Below are positions 11,198-26,517 of a stretch of 64,000 bases of DNA, piece after piece (position 1 is the first letter of the stretch; every line of letters starts with the position of its first letter). Below the pieces are notes generated by a model that was not told the origin of the DNA, ran no database searches, and was given only the letters and a program-made list of their open reading frames with translations. A program made the position numbers and the translations under genes. This DNA is from Cherax quadricarinatus (Eukaryota; Arthropoda; Malacostraca; Decapoda; Parastacidae), in the NCBI RefSeq assembly GCF_038502225.1, contig NC_091300.1, forward strand, positions 42,905,532 through 42,969,531, given 5' to 3'.

Positions 11198-13465
11198 CAG
11201 TTTCTTCCAACATGGAGGCACAGCCCAGTTTCTTCCAACATGGAGGAACAGACCAATTTCTTCCAACATGCAAGTACAGACCAGTTTCTTCCAACATGGA
11301 GGCACAGACCAGTTTCTTCCAACATGGAGGCACAGACCAGTTTCTCTCAACATTAAGACACAGACCAGTTTCTTCCAACATGGAGGAACAGACTAGTTTC
11401 TTCCAACATGGATGCACAGACCAGTTTCTACAAACATAGAAGCATAGACCAGTTCCAATCAACATGGAAACACAGACCAGTTTCTACCAACATGGAGGCA
11501 CAGACCAGTTTCTCCCAACATGAAGACACAGACCAGTTTCTATCAACGTGGAGGCACAGACCAGTTTCTTCAAACATGGAGGCACAGACCAGTTTCAACC
11601 AACATGGAGGCACAGACCAGTTTCTACCAACATGGAGGAACAGACCAGTTTCTACCAACATGGAGGAACAGACCAGTTTCTACCAACATGGAGGAACAGA
11701 CTAATTTCTTCAAACATGGACGAACAGACCAGTTTCTACCAACATGGAGGAACAGACCAATTTCATCGAACATGGAGGAACAGACCAATTTCTTCGAACA
11801 TGGAGGAACAGACCAGTTTCTACCAACATAGAGGCACAGACCAGTTTCTTCCAACATAGAAGTACAGACCAGTTTCAACCAACATGGAGGCACAGAGCAG
11901 TTCCTACAAACATGAAGGCACAGACCAGTTTATACCAACATGGAGGAACAGAGCAGTTTCTTCCAACATGAAGGAACAGACCAATTTCTTCCAACATGGA
12001 GGAACACACGAATTTCTTCCAGTATGGAGGAACAGACCAGTTTCTCCCAACATGGAAGTACAGACCAGTTTCTTCCAACATGGAGGCACAGACCAGATTC
12101 TTCCAACATGGACGCACAAACCAGTTTCTACCAACATGGAGGTACAGAGCAGTTACTTCCAACATGGAGGGAGAGACCAGTTTCTTCCAACATGGAGGTA
12201 CAGACCAGTTTCAACCAACATGGAGGAACAGACCAGTTTCTACCAACAGGGACGAACAGACCAGTTTCAACCAACATGGAGGAACAGACCAGTTTCAACC
12301 AACATGGAGGAACAGACCAGTTTCAACCAACATAGAGGCACAGACCAGTTTCTTTCAACATAGAGGCACAGACCAGTTTCAACCAACATGGAAACACAGA
12401 CCAGTTTCTACCACCATAGAGAAACAGACCAATTTCTTCCAACATTGAGGAACAGACCAGTTTCTCCCAACATGAAGGCACAGACCAGCTTCTTCTAACA
12501 TGGAGGCACAGACCAGTTTCTACCAACATGGAAGAACAGACCAGTTTCTTCCAACATGGAGGTACAAACCAGTTTCTACCAACATTGAGGCACAGACCAG
12601 TTTCTTCAAACATGGAGAAACAGACCAGTTTCTTCCAACATGGACGAACAGACTAGTTTCTACCAACATGGAGGAACAGACCAATTTCATCGAACATGGA
12701 GGAAAAGACCAATTTCTTCGAACATGGAGGAACAAACCAGTTTCTACCAACATAGAGGCACAGACCAGTTTCTTCCAACATAGAAGTACAGACCAGTTTC
12801 TTCCAACATGGAGGCACAGACCAGTTCCTACAAACATGAAGGCACAGACCAGTTTCTACCAACATGGAGGCACAAACCAGTTTCTACCAACATGGAGCTA
12901 CAGAGCAGTTACTTCCAACATGGAGGGAGAGACCAGTTTCTTCCAACATGGAGGTACAGACCAGTTTCAACCAACATGGAGGAACAGACCAGTTTCTACC
13001 AACAGGGACGAACAGACCAGTTTCAACCAACATGGAGGAACAGACCAGTTTCAACCAACATGGAGGAACAGACCAGTTTCAACCAACATAGAGGCACAGA
13101 CCAGTTTCTTTCAACATAGAGGCACAGACCAGTTTCAACCAACATGGAAACACAGACCCGTTTCTACCACCACAGAGGAACAGACCAATTTCTTCCAACA
13201 TTGAGAAACAGACCAGTTTCTCCCAACATGAAGGCACAGACCAGCTTCTTCTAACATGCAGGCACAGACCAGTTTCTACCAACATGGAAGTACAGACCAG
13301 TTTCTTCCAACATGGAGGTACAAACCAGTTTCTACCAACATTGAGGCACAGACCAGTTTCTTCAAACATGGAGAAACAGACCAGTTTCTTCCAACATGGA
13401 CGAACAGACTAGTTTCTACCAACATGGAGGAACAGACCAATTTCATCGAACATGGAGGAAAAGAC
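11198..13465 (+). repeat. 2,268-bp higher-order block, copy A (81 x 28 bp)
   Basis: This block of the 28-bp array is followed directly by a second copy offset by exactly 2,268 bp (81 units). All the long reading frames I compared across it, including ones of 98, 159 and 234 codons, are identical in copy B. Inside it, the stretch near 12323-12613 recurs near 13079-13369 at an offset of 756 bp (27 units), so the large block is three times the smaller period. Edges were set where the two copies stop matching. Confidence 0.88.
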
Positions 13466-15733
13466 CAATTTCTTCCAACATGGAGGCACAGCCCAGTTTC
13501 TTCCAACATGGAGGAACAGACCAATTTCTTCCAACATGCAAGTACAGACCAGTTTCTTCCAACATGGAGGCACAGACCAGTTTCTTCCAACATGGAGGCA
13601 CAGACCAGTTTCTCTCAACATTAAGACACAGACCAGTTTCTTCCAACATGGAGGAACAGACTAGTTTCTTCCAACATGGATGCACAGACCAGTTTCTACA
13701 AACATAGAAGCATAGACCAGTTCCAATCAACATGGAAACACAGACCAGTTTCTACCAACATGGAGGCACAGACCAGTTTCTCCCAACATGAAGACACAGA
13801 CCAGTTTCTATCAACGTGGAGGCACAGACCAGTTTCTTCAAACATGGAGGCACAGACCAGTTTCAACCAACATGGAGGCACAGACCAGTTTCTACCAACA
13901 TGGAGGAACAGACCAGTTTCTACCAACATGGAGGAACAGACCAGTTTCTACCAACATGGAGGAACAGACTAATTTCTTCAAACATGGACGAACAGACCAG
14001 TTTCTACCAACATGGAGGAACAGACCAATTTCATCGAACATGGAGGAACAGACCAATTTCTTCGAACATGGAGGAACAGACCAGTTTCTACCAACATAGA
14101 GGCACAGACCAGTTTCTTCCAACATAGAAGTACAGACCAGTTTCAACCAACATGGAGGCACAGAGCAGTTCCTACAAACATGAAGGCACAGACCAGTTTA
14201 TACCAACATGGAGGAACAGAGCAGTTTCTTCCAACATGAAGGAACAGACCAATTTCTTCCAACATGGAGGAACACACGAATTTCTTCCAGTATGGAGGAA
14301 CAGACCAGTTTCTCCCAACATGGAAGTACAGACCAGTTTCTTCCAACATGGAGGCACAGACCAGATTCTTCCAACATGGACGCACAAACCAGTTTCTACC
14401 AACATGGAGGTACAGAGCAGTTACTTCCAACATGGAGGGAGAGACCAGTTTCTTCCAACATGGAGGTACAGACCAGTTTCAACCAACATGGAGGAACAGA
14501 CCAGTTTCTACCAACAGGGACGAACAGACCAGTTTCAACCAACATGGAGGAACAGACCAGTTTCAACCAACATGGAGGAACAGACCAGTTTCAACCAACA
14601 TAGAGGCACAGACCAGTTTCTTTCAACATAGAGGCACAGACCAGTTTCAACCAACATGGAAACACAGACCAGTTTCTACCACCATAGAGAAACAGACCAA
14701 TTTCTTCCAACATTGAGGAACAGACCAGTTTCTCCCAACATGAAGGCACAGACCAGCTTCTTCTAACATGGAGGCACAGACCAGTTTCTACCAACATGGA
14801 AGAACAGACCAGTTTCTTCCAACATGGAGGTACAAACCAGTTTCTACCAACATTGAGGCACAGACCAGTTTCTTCAAACATGGAGAAACAGACCAGTTTC
14901 TTCCAACATGGACGAACAGACTAGTTTCTACCAACATGGAGGAACAGACCAATTTCATCGAACATGGAGGAAAAGACCAATTTCTTCGAACATGGAGGAA
15001 CAAACCAGTTTCTACCAACATAGAGGCACAGACCAGTTTCTTCCAACATAGAAGTACAGACCAGTTTCTTCCAACATGGAGGCACAGACCAGTTCCTACA
15101 AACATGAAGGCACAGACCAGTTTCTACCAACATGGAGGCACAAACCAGTTTCTACCAACATGGAGCTACAGAGCAGTTACTTCCAACATGGAGGGAGAGA
15201 CCAGTTTCTTCCAACATGGAGGTACAGACCAGTTTCAACCAACATGGAGGAACAGACCAGTTTCTACCAACAGGGACGAACAGACCAGTTTCAACCAACA
15301 TGGAGGAACAGACCAGTTTCAACCAACATGGAGGAACAGACCAGTTTCAACCAACATAGAGGCACAGACCAGTTTCTTTCAACATAGAGGCACAGACCAG
15401 TTTCAACCAACATGGAAACACAGACCCGTTTCTACCACCACAGAGGAACAGACCAATTTCTTCCAACATTGAGAAACAGACCAGTTTCTCCCAACATGAA
15501 GGCACAGACCAGCTTCTTCTAACATGCAGGCACAGACCAGTTTCTACCAACATGGAAGTACAGACCAGTTTCTTCCAACATGGAGGTACAAACCAGTTTC
15601 TACCAACATTGAGGCACAGACCAGTTTCTTCAAACATGGAGAAACAGACCAGTTTCTTCCAACATGGACGAACAGACTAGTTTCTACCAACATGGAGGAA
15701 CAGACCAATTTCATCGAACATGGAGGAAAAGAC
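13466..15733 (+). repeat. 2,268-bp higher-order block, copy B
   Basis: Direct tandem copy of the block at 11198. The lack of any difference in the frames compared contrasts with the variability of single units elsewhere in the array. It implies a very recent duplication, ongoing homogenisation or an assembly duplication. To the right, from about 15734, the sequence follows a different variant order. Confidence 0.88.
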
Positions 15734-18700
15734 CAATTTCTTCGAACATGGAGGAACAGACCAGTTTCTACCAACATAGAGGCACAGACCAGTTTCTTCC
15801 AACATAGAAGTACAGACCAGTTTCTTCCAACATGGAGGAACAGACCAGTTCCTACAAACATGAAGGCACAGACCAGTTTCTACCAACATGGAGGCACAGA
15901 CCAGTTTCTTCCAACATGGAGGCACAAACCAGTTTCTACCAACATGGAGGAACAGACCAATTTCTTCCAGTATGGAGGCACAGATCAATTTCTTCCAGTA
16001 TGGAGGCACAGACCAGTTTCTACCAACATGGAAGTACAGACCAGTTTCTTCCAACATAGAGGCACAGACCAGTTTCTTCCAACATGGAGGTACAAACCAG
16101 TTTCTACCAACATTGAGGCACAGACCAGTTTCTTCCAACATGGAGGCACAGACCAGTTTCTACCAATATTGAAGCACAGACCAGTTTCTTCCAAAATGGA
16201 GGCACAGGGCAGTTTCAACCAACATAGAGGCACAGACCAGTTTGAGCCAACATAGAAACACAGACCAGTTTCTACCAATATGGAAACACAGGCCAGTTTC
16301 TACCAACATGGAAACACAGGCCAGTTTCTACCAACATGGAAACACAGACCACTTTCTACCAACATGGAAACACAGACCAGTTTCTACCAACATGGAAACA
16401 CAGACCAGTTTCTACCAACATGGAAACACAGACCAGTTTCTACCAACATGCAGGCACAGACCAGTTTCTACCAACATGAAGGCACAGACCAGTTTCTATC
16501 AACATGGAGGCAGAGACCAGTTTCTTCACACATGGAGGCAAATACCAGTTTCTACCGACATGGAGGCACAGACCAGTTTCTACCAATATGGAGGAACAGA
16601 CCAGTTTCTACCAGCATGGAGGAACAGACTAATTTCTTCCAACATGGAAGTACAGACCAGTTCCTTCCAACATTGAGAAACAGACCAGTTTCTCCCAACA
16701 TGAAGGCACAGACCAGTTTCTTCTAACATGGAGGCACAGACCAGTTTCTACCAACATGGAAGTACAGACCAGTTTCCTCCAACATGGAGGCACAGACCAA
16801 TTTCTTCCAACATGGAGGCACAGACCAGTTTCTTCCAAAATGGAGGAACAGACCAGTTTCAACCAACATAGAGGCACAGACCAGTTTCAGCCAACATAGA
16901 AGCACAGACCAGTTTCTACCAACATGGAGGCACAGACCAATTTCTACCAACAAGGAAACACAGACCAGTTTCTACCAACATGGAAACACAGACCAGTTTC
17001 TACCAACATGGAGGCACAGACCAGTTTCTACCAACATGAAGACACAGACCAGTTTCTATCAACATGGAGGCAGAGACCAGTCTCTTCAAACATGGAGGCA
17101 CAGACCAGTTTCTACCAACATGGAGGCACAAACCAGTTTCTACCAACATGGAGGCACAAACCAGTTTCTACCAATATGGAGGAACAGACCAGTTTCTACC
17201 AACATGTAGGAACAGAATAATTTCTTCCAACATGGAGGAACAGACCAGTTTCTTCCAACATGGAGGAACTGACCAGTTTCTTCCAACATGGAAGTACAGA
17301 CCAATTTCTCCCAACAAGGAGGAACAGACCACTTTCTACCATCATGGAGGAACAGACCAATTTCTTCCAACGTGGAGGAACAGACCTATTTCTCCCAACA
17401 TGAAGACGCAGACCAGTTTCTTCCAACATGGATTAACAGACCAGTTTCTTCCAACACGGAAGTACAGACCAGTTTCTTCCAACATGGAAGCACAGACCAG
17501 TTTCTTCCAACATGGAAGTACAGACCAGTTTCTTCCAACATGGAGGCACAGACCAGTTTCTCCCAACATGGAGGCACAGACCAGTTTCTCCCAACATGAA
17601 GACACAGACCAGTTTCTACCAACATAGAGGCACAGACCAGTTTCTCCCAACATGAACACGCAGACAAGTTTCTATCAACATGGAGGCACAGACCAGTTTC
17701 TTCAAACATGGAGGCACAGACCAGTTTCTTCCAACATAGAAGTACAGACCAGTTTCTTCCAACATGGAGGACCAGACCAGTTTCTTCCAACATGGAGGAA
17801 CAGAACAGTTTCTTCTAACATGGAGGAACAGACCAGTCTCTTCCAACATGGAGGAACAGACCAGTTTCTTCTAACATGGAGGAACAGATCAGTTTCTACC
17901 AACATGGAGGCACAGACCAGTTTCTGACAACATGGAGGAACAGACCAGTTTCTACAAACATAGAGGAACAGATCAGTTTCTACAAACATGGAGGAACAGA
18001 CCAATTTCTTCCAACATGGAGGAACAGACCAGTTTCTTCCAACATGGAGGAACAGACCAGTTTCTACCAACATGAAGGCACAGACCATTTTGTTCCAACA
18101 TGGAGGAACAGACCAGTTCTTCCAACATAGAAGTACAGACCAGTTTCTTCCAACATGGAGGAACAGACCAGTTTCTTACAACATGGAGGAACAAACCAGT
18201 TTCTTCCAACATGGAGGAACAGACCAGTTTCCACAAACATGGAGGAACAGACCAATTTCTTCCAACATGGAAGAACAGACCAGTTTCTACCAACATGGAG
18301 GCCCAGACCAGTTTCTTCCAACATAGAGGAACAGACGAATTTCTTCCAACATTGAGGAACAGACCAGTTTCTCCCAACATGGAAGTACAGACCAGTTTCT
18401 TCCAACATGGAGGAACAGACCAGTTTCCTCCAACATGGAGGAACAGACCAGTTTCTTCCAACATGGAGGCACAGACCACTTCCTACCAACATGGAGGAAC
18501 AGACCGCTTTCTACAAACATGGAAGTACAGACCAGTTTCTACCAACATGGAGGTACAGACCAGTTTCTTGCAACATGGAGGAACAGACCAGTTTCAACCA
18601 ACAGAGAGGCACAGACCAGTTTCATCCAACATAGAGGCACAGACCAGTTTCAACCAACATGGAGGCACAGACCAGTTTCTACCAACATAGACGAAAGACC

Positions 18701-21700
18701 AGTTTCTACAACCATGGAGGAACAGACCAATTTCATCCAACAATGAGGAACAGACCAGTTTGTCCCAGCATGAAAGCACAGACCAGTTTCTTCTAACATG
18801 GAGGCACAGACCAGTTTCTACCAACATTGCAGAACAGACCAGTTTCTACCAACATTGACGCACAGACCAGTTTCTTCCAACATGGAGGCAGAGACCAGTT
18901 TCAACCAACATAGAGGCACTGACCAGTTTCAACCAACATGGGAACACAGAAGAGTTTCTACCAACATGGAGGCACAGACCAGTTTCTACCAACATGGAAA
19001 CACAGACCAGTTTCTACCAACATGGAAACAGACCAGTTTCTACCAACATGGAAAAAAGACCAGTTTCTACCAACATGGAAACACAGGCCAGTTTCTACCA
19101 GCATGGAAACACAGGCCAGTTTCTACCAACATGGAAGCACAGACCAGTTTCTACCAACATGAAAACACTGACCAGTTTCTACCATGATGGAAACACAGAC
19201 CAGTTTCTTCCAACATGGAAACACAGACCAGTTTCTACCAACATGGAGGCACAGACCAGTTTCTACCAACATGAAGACAGAGACAAGTTTCATCCAACAT
19301 AGAGGCACAGACCAGTTTCAACCAACATGGAGGCACAGACCAGTTTCTTCTAACATGGAGGCACAGACCAGTTTCTACCAACATTGCAGAACAGACCAGT
19401 TTCTACCAACATTGAGGCACAGACCAGTTTCTTCCAACATGGAGGCAGAGACCAGTTTCAACCAACATGGAGGCACTGACCAGTTTCTACCAACATGGGA
19501 ACACAGACCAGTTTCTACCAACATGGAGGCACAGACCAGTTTCTACCAACATGGAAACACAGACCAGTTTCTACCAACATGGAAACACAGGCCAGTTTCT
19601 ACCAGCATGGAAACACAGGCCAGTTTCTACCAACATGGAAGCACAGACCAGTTTCTACCAACATGGAAACACAGGCCAGTTTCTGCCAGCATGGAAACAC
19701 AGGCCAGTTTCTACCAACATGGAAGCACAGACCAGTTTCTACCAACATGGAAACACTGACCAGTTTCTACCAACATGGAAACACAGACCAGTTTCTTCCA
19801 ACATGGAAACACAGACCAGTTTCTTCCAACATGGAGGCACAGACCAGTTTCTACCAATACAGAGGAACAGACCAATTCCTACCAACATAGAGGAACAGAC
19901 TAATTTCTTCCAACATGGAGGAACGGACCAGTTTCTTCCAACATGGAGGAACGGACCAGTTTCTTCCAACATGGAGGAACTGACCAGTTTCTTCCAACAT
20001 GGAGGAACGGACCAGTTTCTTCCAACATGGAGGAACTGACCAGTTTCTTCCAACATGGAAGTACAGACCAGTTTCTTCCAACATGGAGGCACAGACCAGT
20101 TTCTTCCAACATGGAAGTACAGACCAGTTTCTTCCAACATGGAGGCACAGACCAGTTTCTTCCAACATGGAGGAACGGACCAGTTTCTTCCAACATGGAG
20201 GAACGGACCAGTTTCTTCCAACATGGAGGAGCGGACCAGTTTCTTCCAACATGGAGGCACAGACCAGTTTCTCCCAACATGGAGGCACAGACCAGTTTCT
20301 CCCAACATTTAGACTCAGACCAGTTTCAACCAACATAGAGGCATAGACCAGTTTCAACCAACATGGAAACACAGACCAGTTTCTATCAACATGGAGGCAC
20401 AGGCCAGTTTCTTCAAACATGGAGGCAGAGACCAGTTTCTACCAACATGGAGGAGCAGACCAGTTTCTACCAACATGGAGGAACGGACTAATTTTTTCCA
20501 ACATGGAGGAACAGACCAGTTTCTTCCAACATGGAGGCACAGACCAGTTTCTACCAACATGGAGTCACAGACCAGTTTCTTCCAACATGTAGGCACAGAC
20601 CAGTTTCTACCAACATGGAGGCACAGACCAGTTTCTACCAACATGGAGGAACAGACCAGTTTCTTCCAACATGGAGGAACAGACCAGTTTCTACCAACGT
20701 GGAGGTAAAGACCAGTTTCTACCAACATGGAGGAACAGACCAGCTTCTACAAACATGGAAGAAAAGACCAGTTTCTTCCAACATGGAGGAACAGACCAGT
20801 TTCTTCCAACATGGAGGAACAGACCAGTTTCCTCCAACGTGGAGGAACAGACCAGTTTCTTCCAACATAGAGGCACAGACCAGTTTCTACCGACATGGAG
20901 GAACAGACCAGTTTCTACCAACATGGAAGTACAGACCAGTTTCTTCCAACATGGATGCACAGACCAGTTTCTTCCAACATGGAGGAACAGACCAGTTTCT
21001 TCCAACATGGAGAAACAGACCAGTTTCTTCCAACATAGAGGCACAGACCAGTTTCAACCAACAGAGGCACAGAACAGCTTCAACCAACATTGAGGCACAG
21101 ACCAGTTTCTTCCAACATAGAAGTACAGACCAGTTTCTTCCAACATGGAGGAACAGACCAGTTTCTTCCAACATAGAGGCACAGACCAGTTTCAACCAAC
21201 ATAGAGGCACAGAACAGTTTCAACCAACATAGAGGCACAGATCTGTTTCAACCAACATAGAGGCACAGACCAGTTTCTACCAACATTGAAGTACAGACCA
21301 GTTTCTTCCAACATGGAGGAACAGACCAGTTTCTTCCAACATGGAGGAACAGACCAGATTCTACCAACATGGAGGAACAGACCAGTTTCTACAAACATGG
21401 AGGAACAGACCAATTTCTTCCAACATGCAGGCACAGACCAGTTTCTACTAACATTGAGGAACAGATCAGTTTCTTCCAACATGGAGGCAGAGACCAGTTT
21501 CTACCAACATGGAAACACAGACCAGTTTCTACCAACATGGACACACAGACCAGTTTCTACCAACATGGAAACACAGAACAGTTTCTACCAACATGGAAAC
21601 ACAGAACAGTTTCTACCAACATGGAAACACAGACCAGTTTCTACCAACATGGAAACACAGACCAGTTTCTACCAACATGGAAACACAGACCAGTTTCTAC

Positions 21701-24700
21701 CAACATGTAAACACAGACCAGTTTCTACCAACGAGGAAACACAGACCAGTTTCTACCAACATAGAAACACAGACCAGTTTCTACCAACATGGAAACACAG
21801 ACCAGTTTCTTCCAACATGGAAACACAGACCAGTTTCTACCAACATGGAAACACAGACCAGTTTCTACCAACATGGAGGAACAGAGCAATTTCTTCCAAC
21901 ATTGAGGAACAGACCAATTTTTTCCAACATGCAGGCACAGACCAGTTTCTACTAACATTGAGGAACAGACCAGTTTCTTCCAACATGGAGGCAGAGACCA
22001 GTTTCTACCAACATGGAAACACAGACCAATTTCTACTACCATGGAAACACAGACCAGTTTCTACCAATATAGAAACACAGACCAGTTTCTACCAACATGG
22101 AAACACAGACCAGTTTCTACCAACATGGAAACACAGAACAGTTTCTTCGAACATGGAGGAACAGACCAGTTTCTACCAACATGGAGGTACAGAGCAGTTT
22201 CTTCCAACATGGAAGTACAGACCAGTTTCGTCCAACATGGATGCACAGACCAGTTTCTTCCAACATGGAGGCTCAGACCAGTTTCTACCAACATGGAGGT
22301 ACAGAGCAGTTTCTTCCAACATGGAGGTACAGACCAGTTTCAACCAACATGGAGGAACAGACCAGTTTCCACCAACATGGATGAACAGACCAGTTTCAAC
22401 CAACATGGAGGAACAGACCAGTTTCAACCAACATGGACGAACAGACCAGTTTCAACCAACATGGAGGAACAGACCAGTTTCAACCAACATGGAGGAACAG
22501 ACCAGTTTCAACCAAAATATAGGCACAGACCAGTTTCAACCAACATGGAAACAAAGACCAGTTTCTACCAACACAGGAACAAATCAGTTTCTACCACCAT
22601 GGAGAAACAGACCAATTTCTTCCAACATTGAGGAACAGACCAGTTTCTCCCAACATGAAGGCACAGACCAGTTTCTTCCAACATGGAGGCACAGACCAGT
22701 TTCTACCAACATTGAAACACAGACCAGTTTCTACCAACATGGAAACACAGACCAGTTTCTACCAACATGGAAACACAGACCAGTTTCTTCCAACATGGAG
22801 GAACAGACCAATTTCTTCCAACATGGAGGAACAGACCAGTTTCTCCCAATATGGAAGTACAGACCAGTTTCTTCCAACTTGGAGGAACAGACCAGTTTCC
22901 TCCAACATGGAGGAACAGACCAGTTTCTTCCAACATGGAGGCACAGACCAGTTCCTACTAACATGGAGGAACAGACCAGTTTCTACCAACATGGAAGTAC
23001 AGACCAGTTTCTTCTAACATGGAGGAACAGACCAGTTTCCTCCAACATGGAGGAGCAGACCAGTTTCTACCAACACATAAGTACAGACCAGTTTCTTACA
23101 ACATGGAGGCACAAACCAGTTTCTACCAACATGGGGGTACAGAGCAGTTTCTTCCAACATGGAGGTACAGACCAGTTTCTTCCAACATGGAGGTACAGAC
23201 CAGTTTCAACCAACATGGAGGAACAGACCAGTTTCTTCCAACATGGAGGAACAGACCAGTTTCTTCCAACATAGAGGCACAGACCAGTTTCAACCAACAG
23301 AGGCACAGACCAGTTTCAACCAACATAGAGGCACAGACCAGTTTCAACCAACATAGACGCACAGACCAGTTTCAACCAACATGGAAACACAGACCAGTTT
23401 CTACCAACAGAGGAACAAACCAGTTTCTACCACCATGGAGGAACAGACCAATTTCTTCCAACAATGAGGAACAGACCAGTTTCTCCCAACATGAAGGCAC
23501 AGACCAGTTTCTTCTAACATGGAGGCACAGACCAGTTTCTACCAACATGGAAGTACAGACAAGTTTCTTCCAACATGGAGGCACAGACCAGTTTCTTCCA
23601 ACATGGAGGTACAGACCAGTTTCTACCAACATTGAGGCACAGACCAGTTTCTTCCAACATGCAGGCACAGACCAGTTTCTACTAACATTGAGGAACAGAT
23701 CAGTTTCTTCCAACATGGAGGCAGAGACCAGTTTCTACCAACATGGAAACACAGCCCAGTTTCTACCAACATGGACACACAGCCCAGTTTCTACCAACAT
23801 GGACACACAGACCAGTTTCTACCAACATGGAAACACAGAACAGTTTCTACCAACATGGAAACACAGACCAGTTTCTACCAACATGGAAACACAGACCAGT
23901 TTCTACCAACATGGAGACACAGACCAGTTTCTACCAACGTGGAAACACAGACCAGTTTCTACCAACATGGAAACACAGACCAGTTTCTACCAACATGAAA
24001 ACACAGACCAGTTTCTACCAACATGGAAACACAGACCAGTTTCTACCAACATGGAAACACAGACCAGTTTCTACCAACATGGAGGAACATACTAATTTTT
24101 TCCAACATGGAGGAACAGACCAGTTTCTTCCAACATGGAGGAACAGACCAATTTCTTCCAACATGGAGGAACAGACCAGTTTCTACCAACATGGAGGCAC
24201 AGACCAGTTTCTTCCAACATAGAACTACAGACCAGTTTCTTCCAACATGGAGGCACAGACCAGTTCCTACCAACATGGAGGCACAGATCAGTTTCTACCA
24301 ATATGGAAGTACAGACCAGTTTCTTCCAACATGGAGGCACAAACCAGTTTCTTTCAACATTGAGGTACAGACCAGTTTCAACCAACATGGAAGAACAGAC
24401 CAGTTTCTTCCAACATGGAGGCACAAACCAGTTTCTTCCAACATGGAGGAATGGACCAGTTTCTTCCAACAGAGGCACAGACCAGTTTCAACCAACATAG
24501 AGACACAGACCAGTTTCAACCAACATAGAGGCACAGACCAGTTTCAACCAACATAGAGGCACAGACCAGTTTCAACCAACATGGAAACACAGACCAGTTT
24601 CTACCAACAAAGGAACAAACCAGTTTCTAGCACGATGGAGGAACAGACCAATTTCTTCCAACATTGAGGAACAGACCAATTTTTTCCAACATGCAGGCAC

Positions 24701-26517
24701 AGACCAGTTTGTACTAACACTGAGGAACAGACCAGTTTCTTCCAACATGGAGGCAGAGACCAGTTTCTACCAACATGGAAACACAGACCAATTTCTACTA
24801 ACATGGAAACACAGACCAGTTTCTACCAATATAGAAACACAGACCAGTTTCTACCAACATGAAAACACAGACCAGTTTCTTCGAACATGGAGGAACAGAC
24901 CAGTTTCCTCCAACATGGAGGAACAGACCAGTTTCTTTCAACATGTAGGCACAGACCAGTTCCTACCGACATGGAGGAACAGACAAGTTTCTACCATCAT
25001 GGAAGTACAGACCAGTTTCGTCCAACATGGATGCACAGACCAGTTTCTTCCAACATGGAGGCTCAGTCCAGTTTCTACCAACATGGAGGTACAGAGCAGT
25101 TTCTTCCAACATGGAGGAACAGACCAGTTTCAACCAACATGGAGGAACAGACCAGTTTCAACCAACATGGAGGAACAGATCAGTTTCAACCAATATATAG
25201 GCACAGACCAGTTTCAACCAACATGGAAACACAGACCAGTTTCTACCAACACAGGAACAAATCAGTTTCTCCCACCATGGAGAAACAGACCAATTTCTTC
25301 CAACATTGAGGAACAGACCAGTTTCTCCCAACAGGGAGGCACAGACCAGTTTCTTCCAACATGGAGGTACAGACCAGTTTCTACCAACATTGAGGCACAG
25401 ACCAGTTTCTACCAACATTGAGGCACAGACCAGTTTCTTCCAACATGGAGGCAGAGACCAGTTTCTACCAACATTGAAACAAGGACCAGTTTCTACCAAC
25501 ATGGAAACACAGACCAGTTTCTACCAACATGGAAACACAGACCAGTTTCTACCAACATGGAAACACAGACCAGTTTCTACCAACATGGAAACACAGACCA
25601 GTTTCTACCAACATGGAAACACAGACCAGTTTCTACCAACATGGAAACACAGACCAGTTTCTACCAACATGGAAACACAGACCAGTTTCTAACAACATGG
25701 AAACACAGACCAGTTTCTAACAACATGGAAACACAGACCAGTTTCTACCAACATGGAAGCACAGACCAGTTTCTACCAACATGGAAACACAGGCCAGTTT
25801 CTACCAACATGGAAACACAGACCAGTTTCTACCAACATGGAGGCACAGACCAGTTTCTATCAATATGAAGACACAGACCAGTTTCTATCAACATGGGGGC
25901 AGAGACCAGTTTCTTCAAACATGGAGGCACAGACCAGTTTCTACCAACATGGAAGCACAGACCAGTTTCTACCAATATGGAGGAACAGACCAGTTTCTAT
26001 CAACATAGAGGAACAGACTAATTTCTTCCAACATGAAGGAACAGACCAGTTTTTTCCAACATGGAGGAACAGACCAGTTTCTACCAACATGAAGGAACAG
26101 ACCAATTTCTTCCAACGTGGAGGAACAGACCAGTTTCTACCAACATAGAAGTACAGATCACTTTCTTCCAACATGGAGGCACAGACCAGTTCCTACCAAC
26201 ATGGAGGCACAGATCAGTTTCTACCAACATGGAAGTACAGACCAGTTTCTTCCAACATGGAGGAACAGACCAATTTCTTCCAACATGGAGGAACAGACCA
26301 GTTTCCTCCAACATGGAGGAACAGACCAGTTTCTTTCAACATGTAGGCACAGACCAGTTCCTACCGACATGGAGGAACAGACCAGTTTCTACGCATCGCT
26401 ATTGGGCCGTGCGGACGTGCTGCGCAGTAGCTCCTGATTGAGTTGGCATTTGCGCAGTGTTGACGTGTACTTGGCTCTGTGAAGACCTGTTTGCGCGCTC
26501 TCTAGAATTGAAGCAAG

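Larger units (their letters stand above)
9769..26392 (+). repeat. 28-bp minisatellite, left part, about 590 copies
   Basis: The unit is 28 bp, built from GAGGAACAGACC, AGTTTCTTCC and AACATG. It varies at a few defined positions: GAGGAACAG, GAGGCACAG, GAAACACAG or GAAGTACAG, and TTTCTTCC, TTTCTACC or TTTCAACC. TGGAGGAA and TTCTTCCA within a unit form an imperfect dyad. Variants come in blocks: GGACC-type units fill 9811-10510 and return at 19918-20240, and GAAACACAG runs recur near 16260, 18990-19810, 21500, 23740 and 25490. Three units (84 bp) preserve frame, which explains the many spurious open frames on both strands. A LINE interrupts the array at 26393. Confidence 0.97.

Noticed and set aside
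9735..26441. Dozens of frames such as QTSFYQHGGTDQFLPTWR repeats and their antisense
   Set aside because: They arise because 84 bp (three 28-bp units) preserve frame; the same peptides recur in all frames and on both strands. Not a repeat protein.
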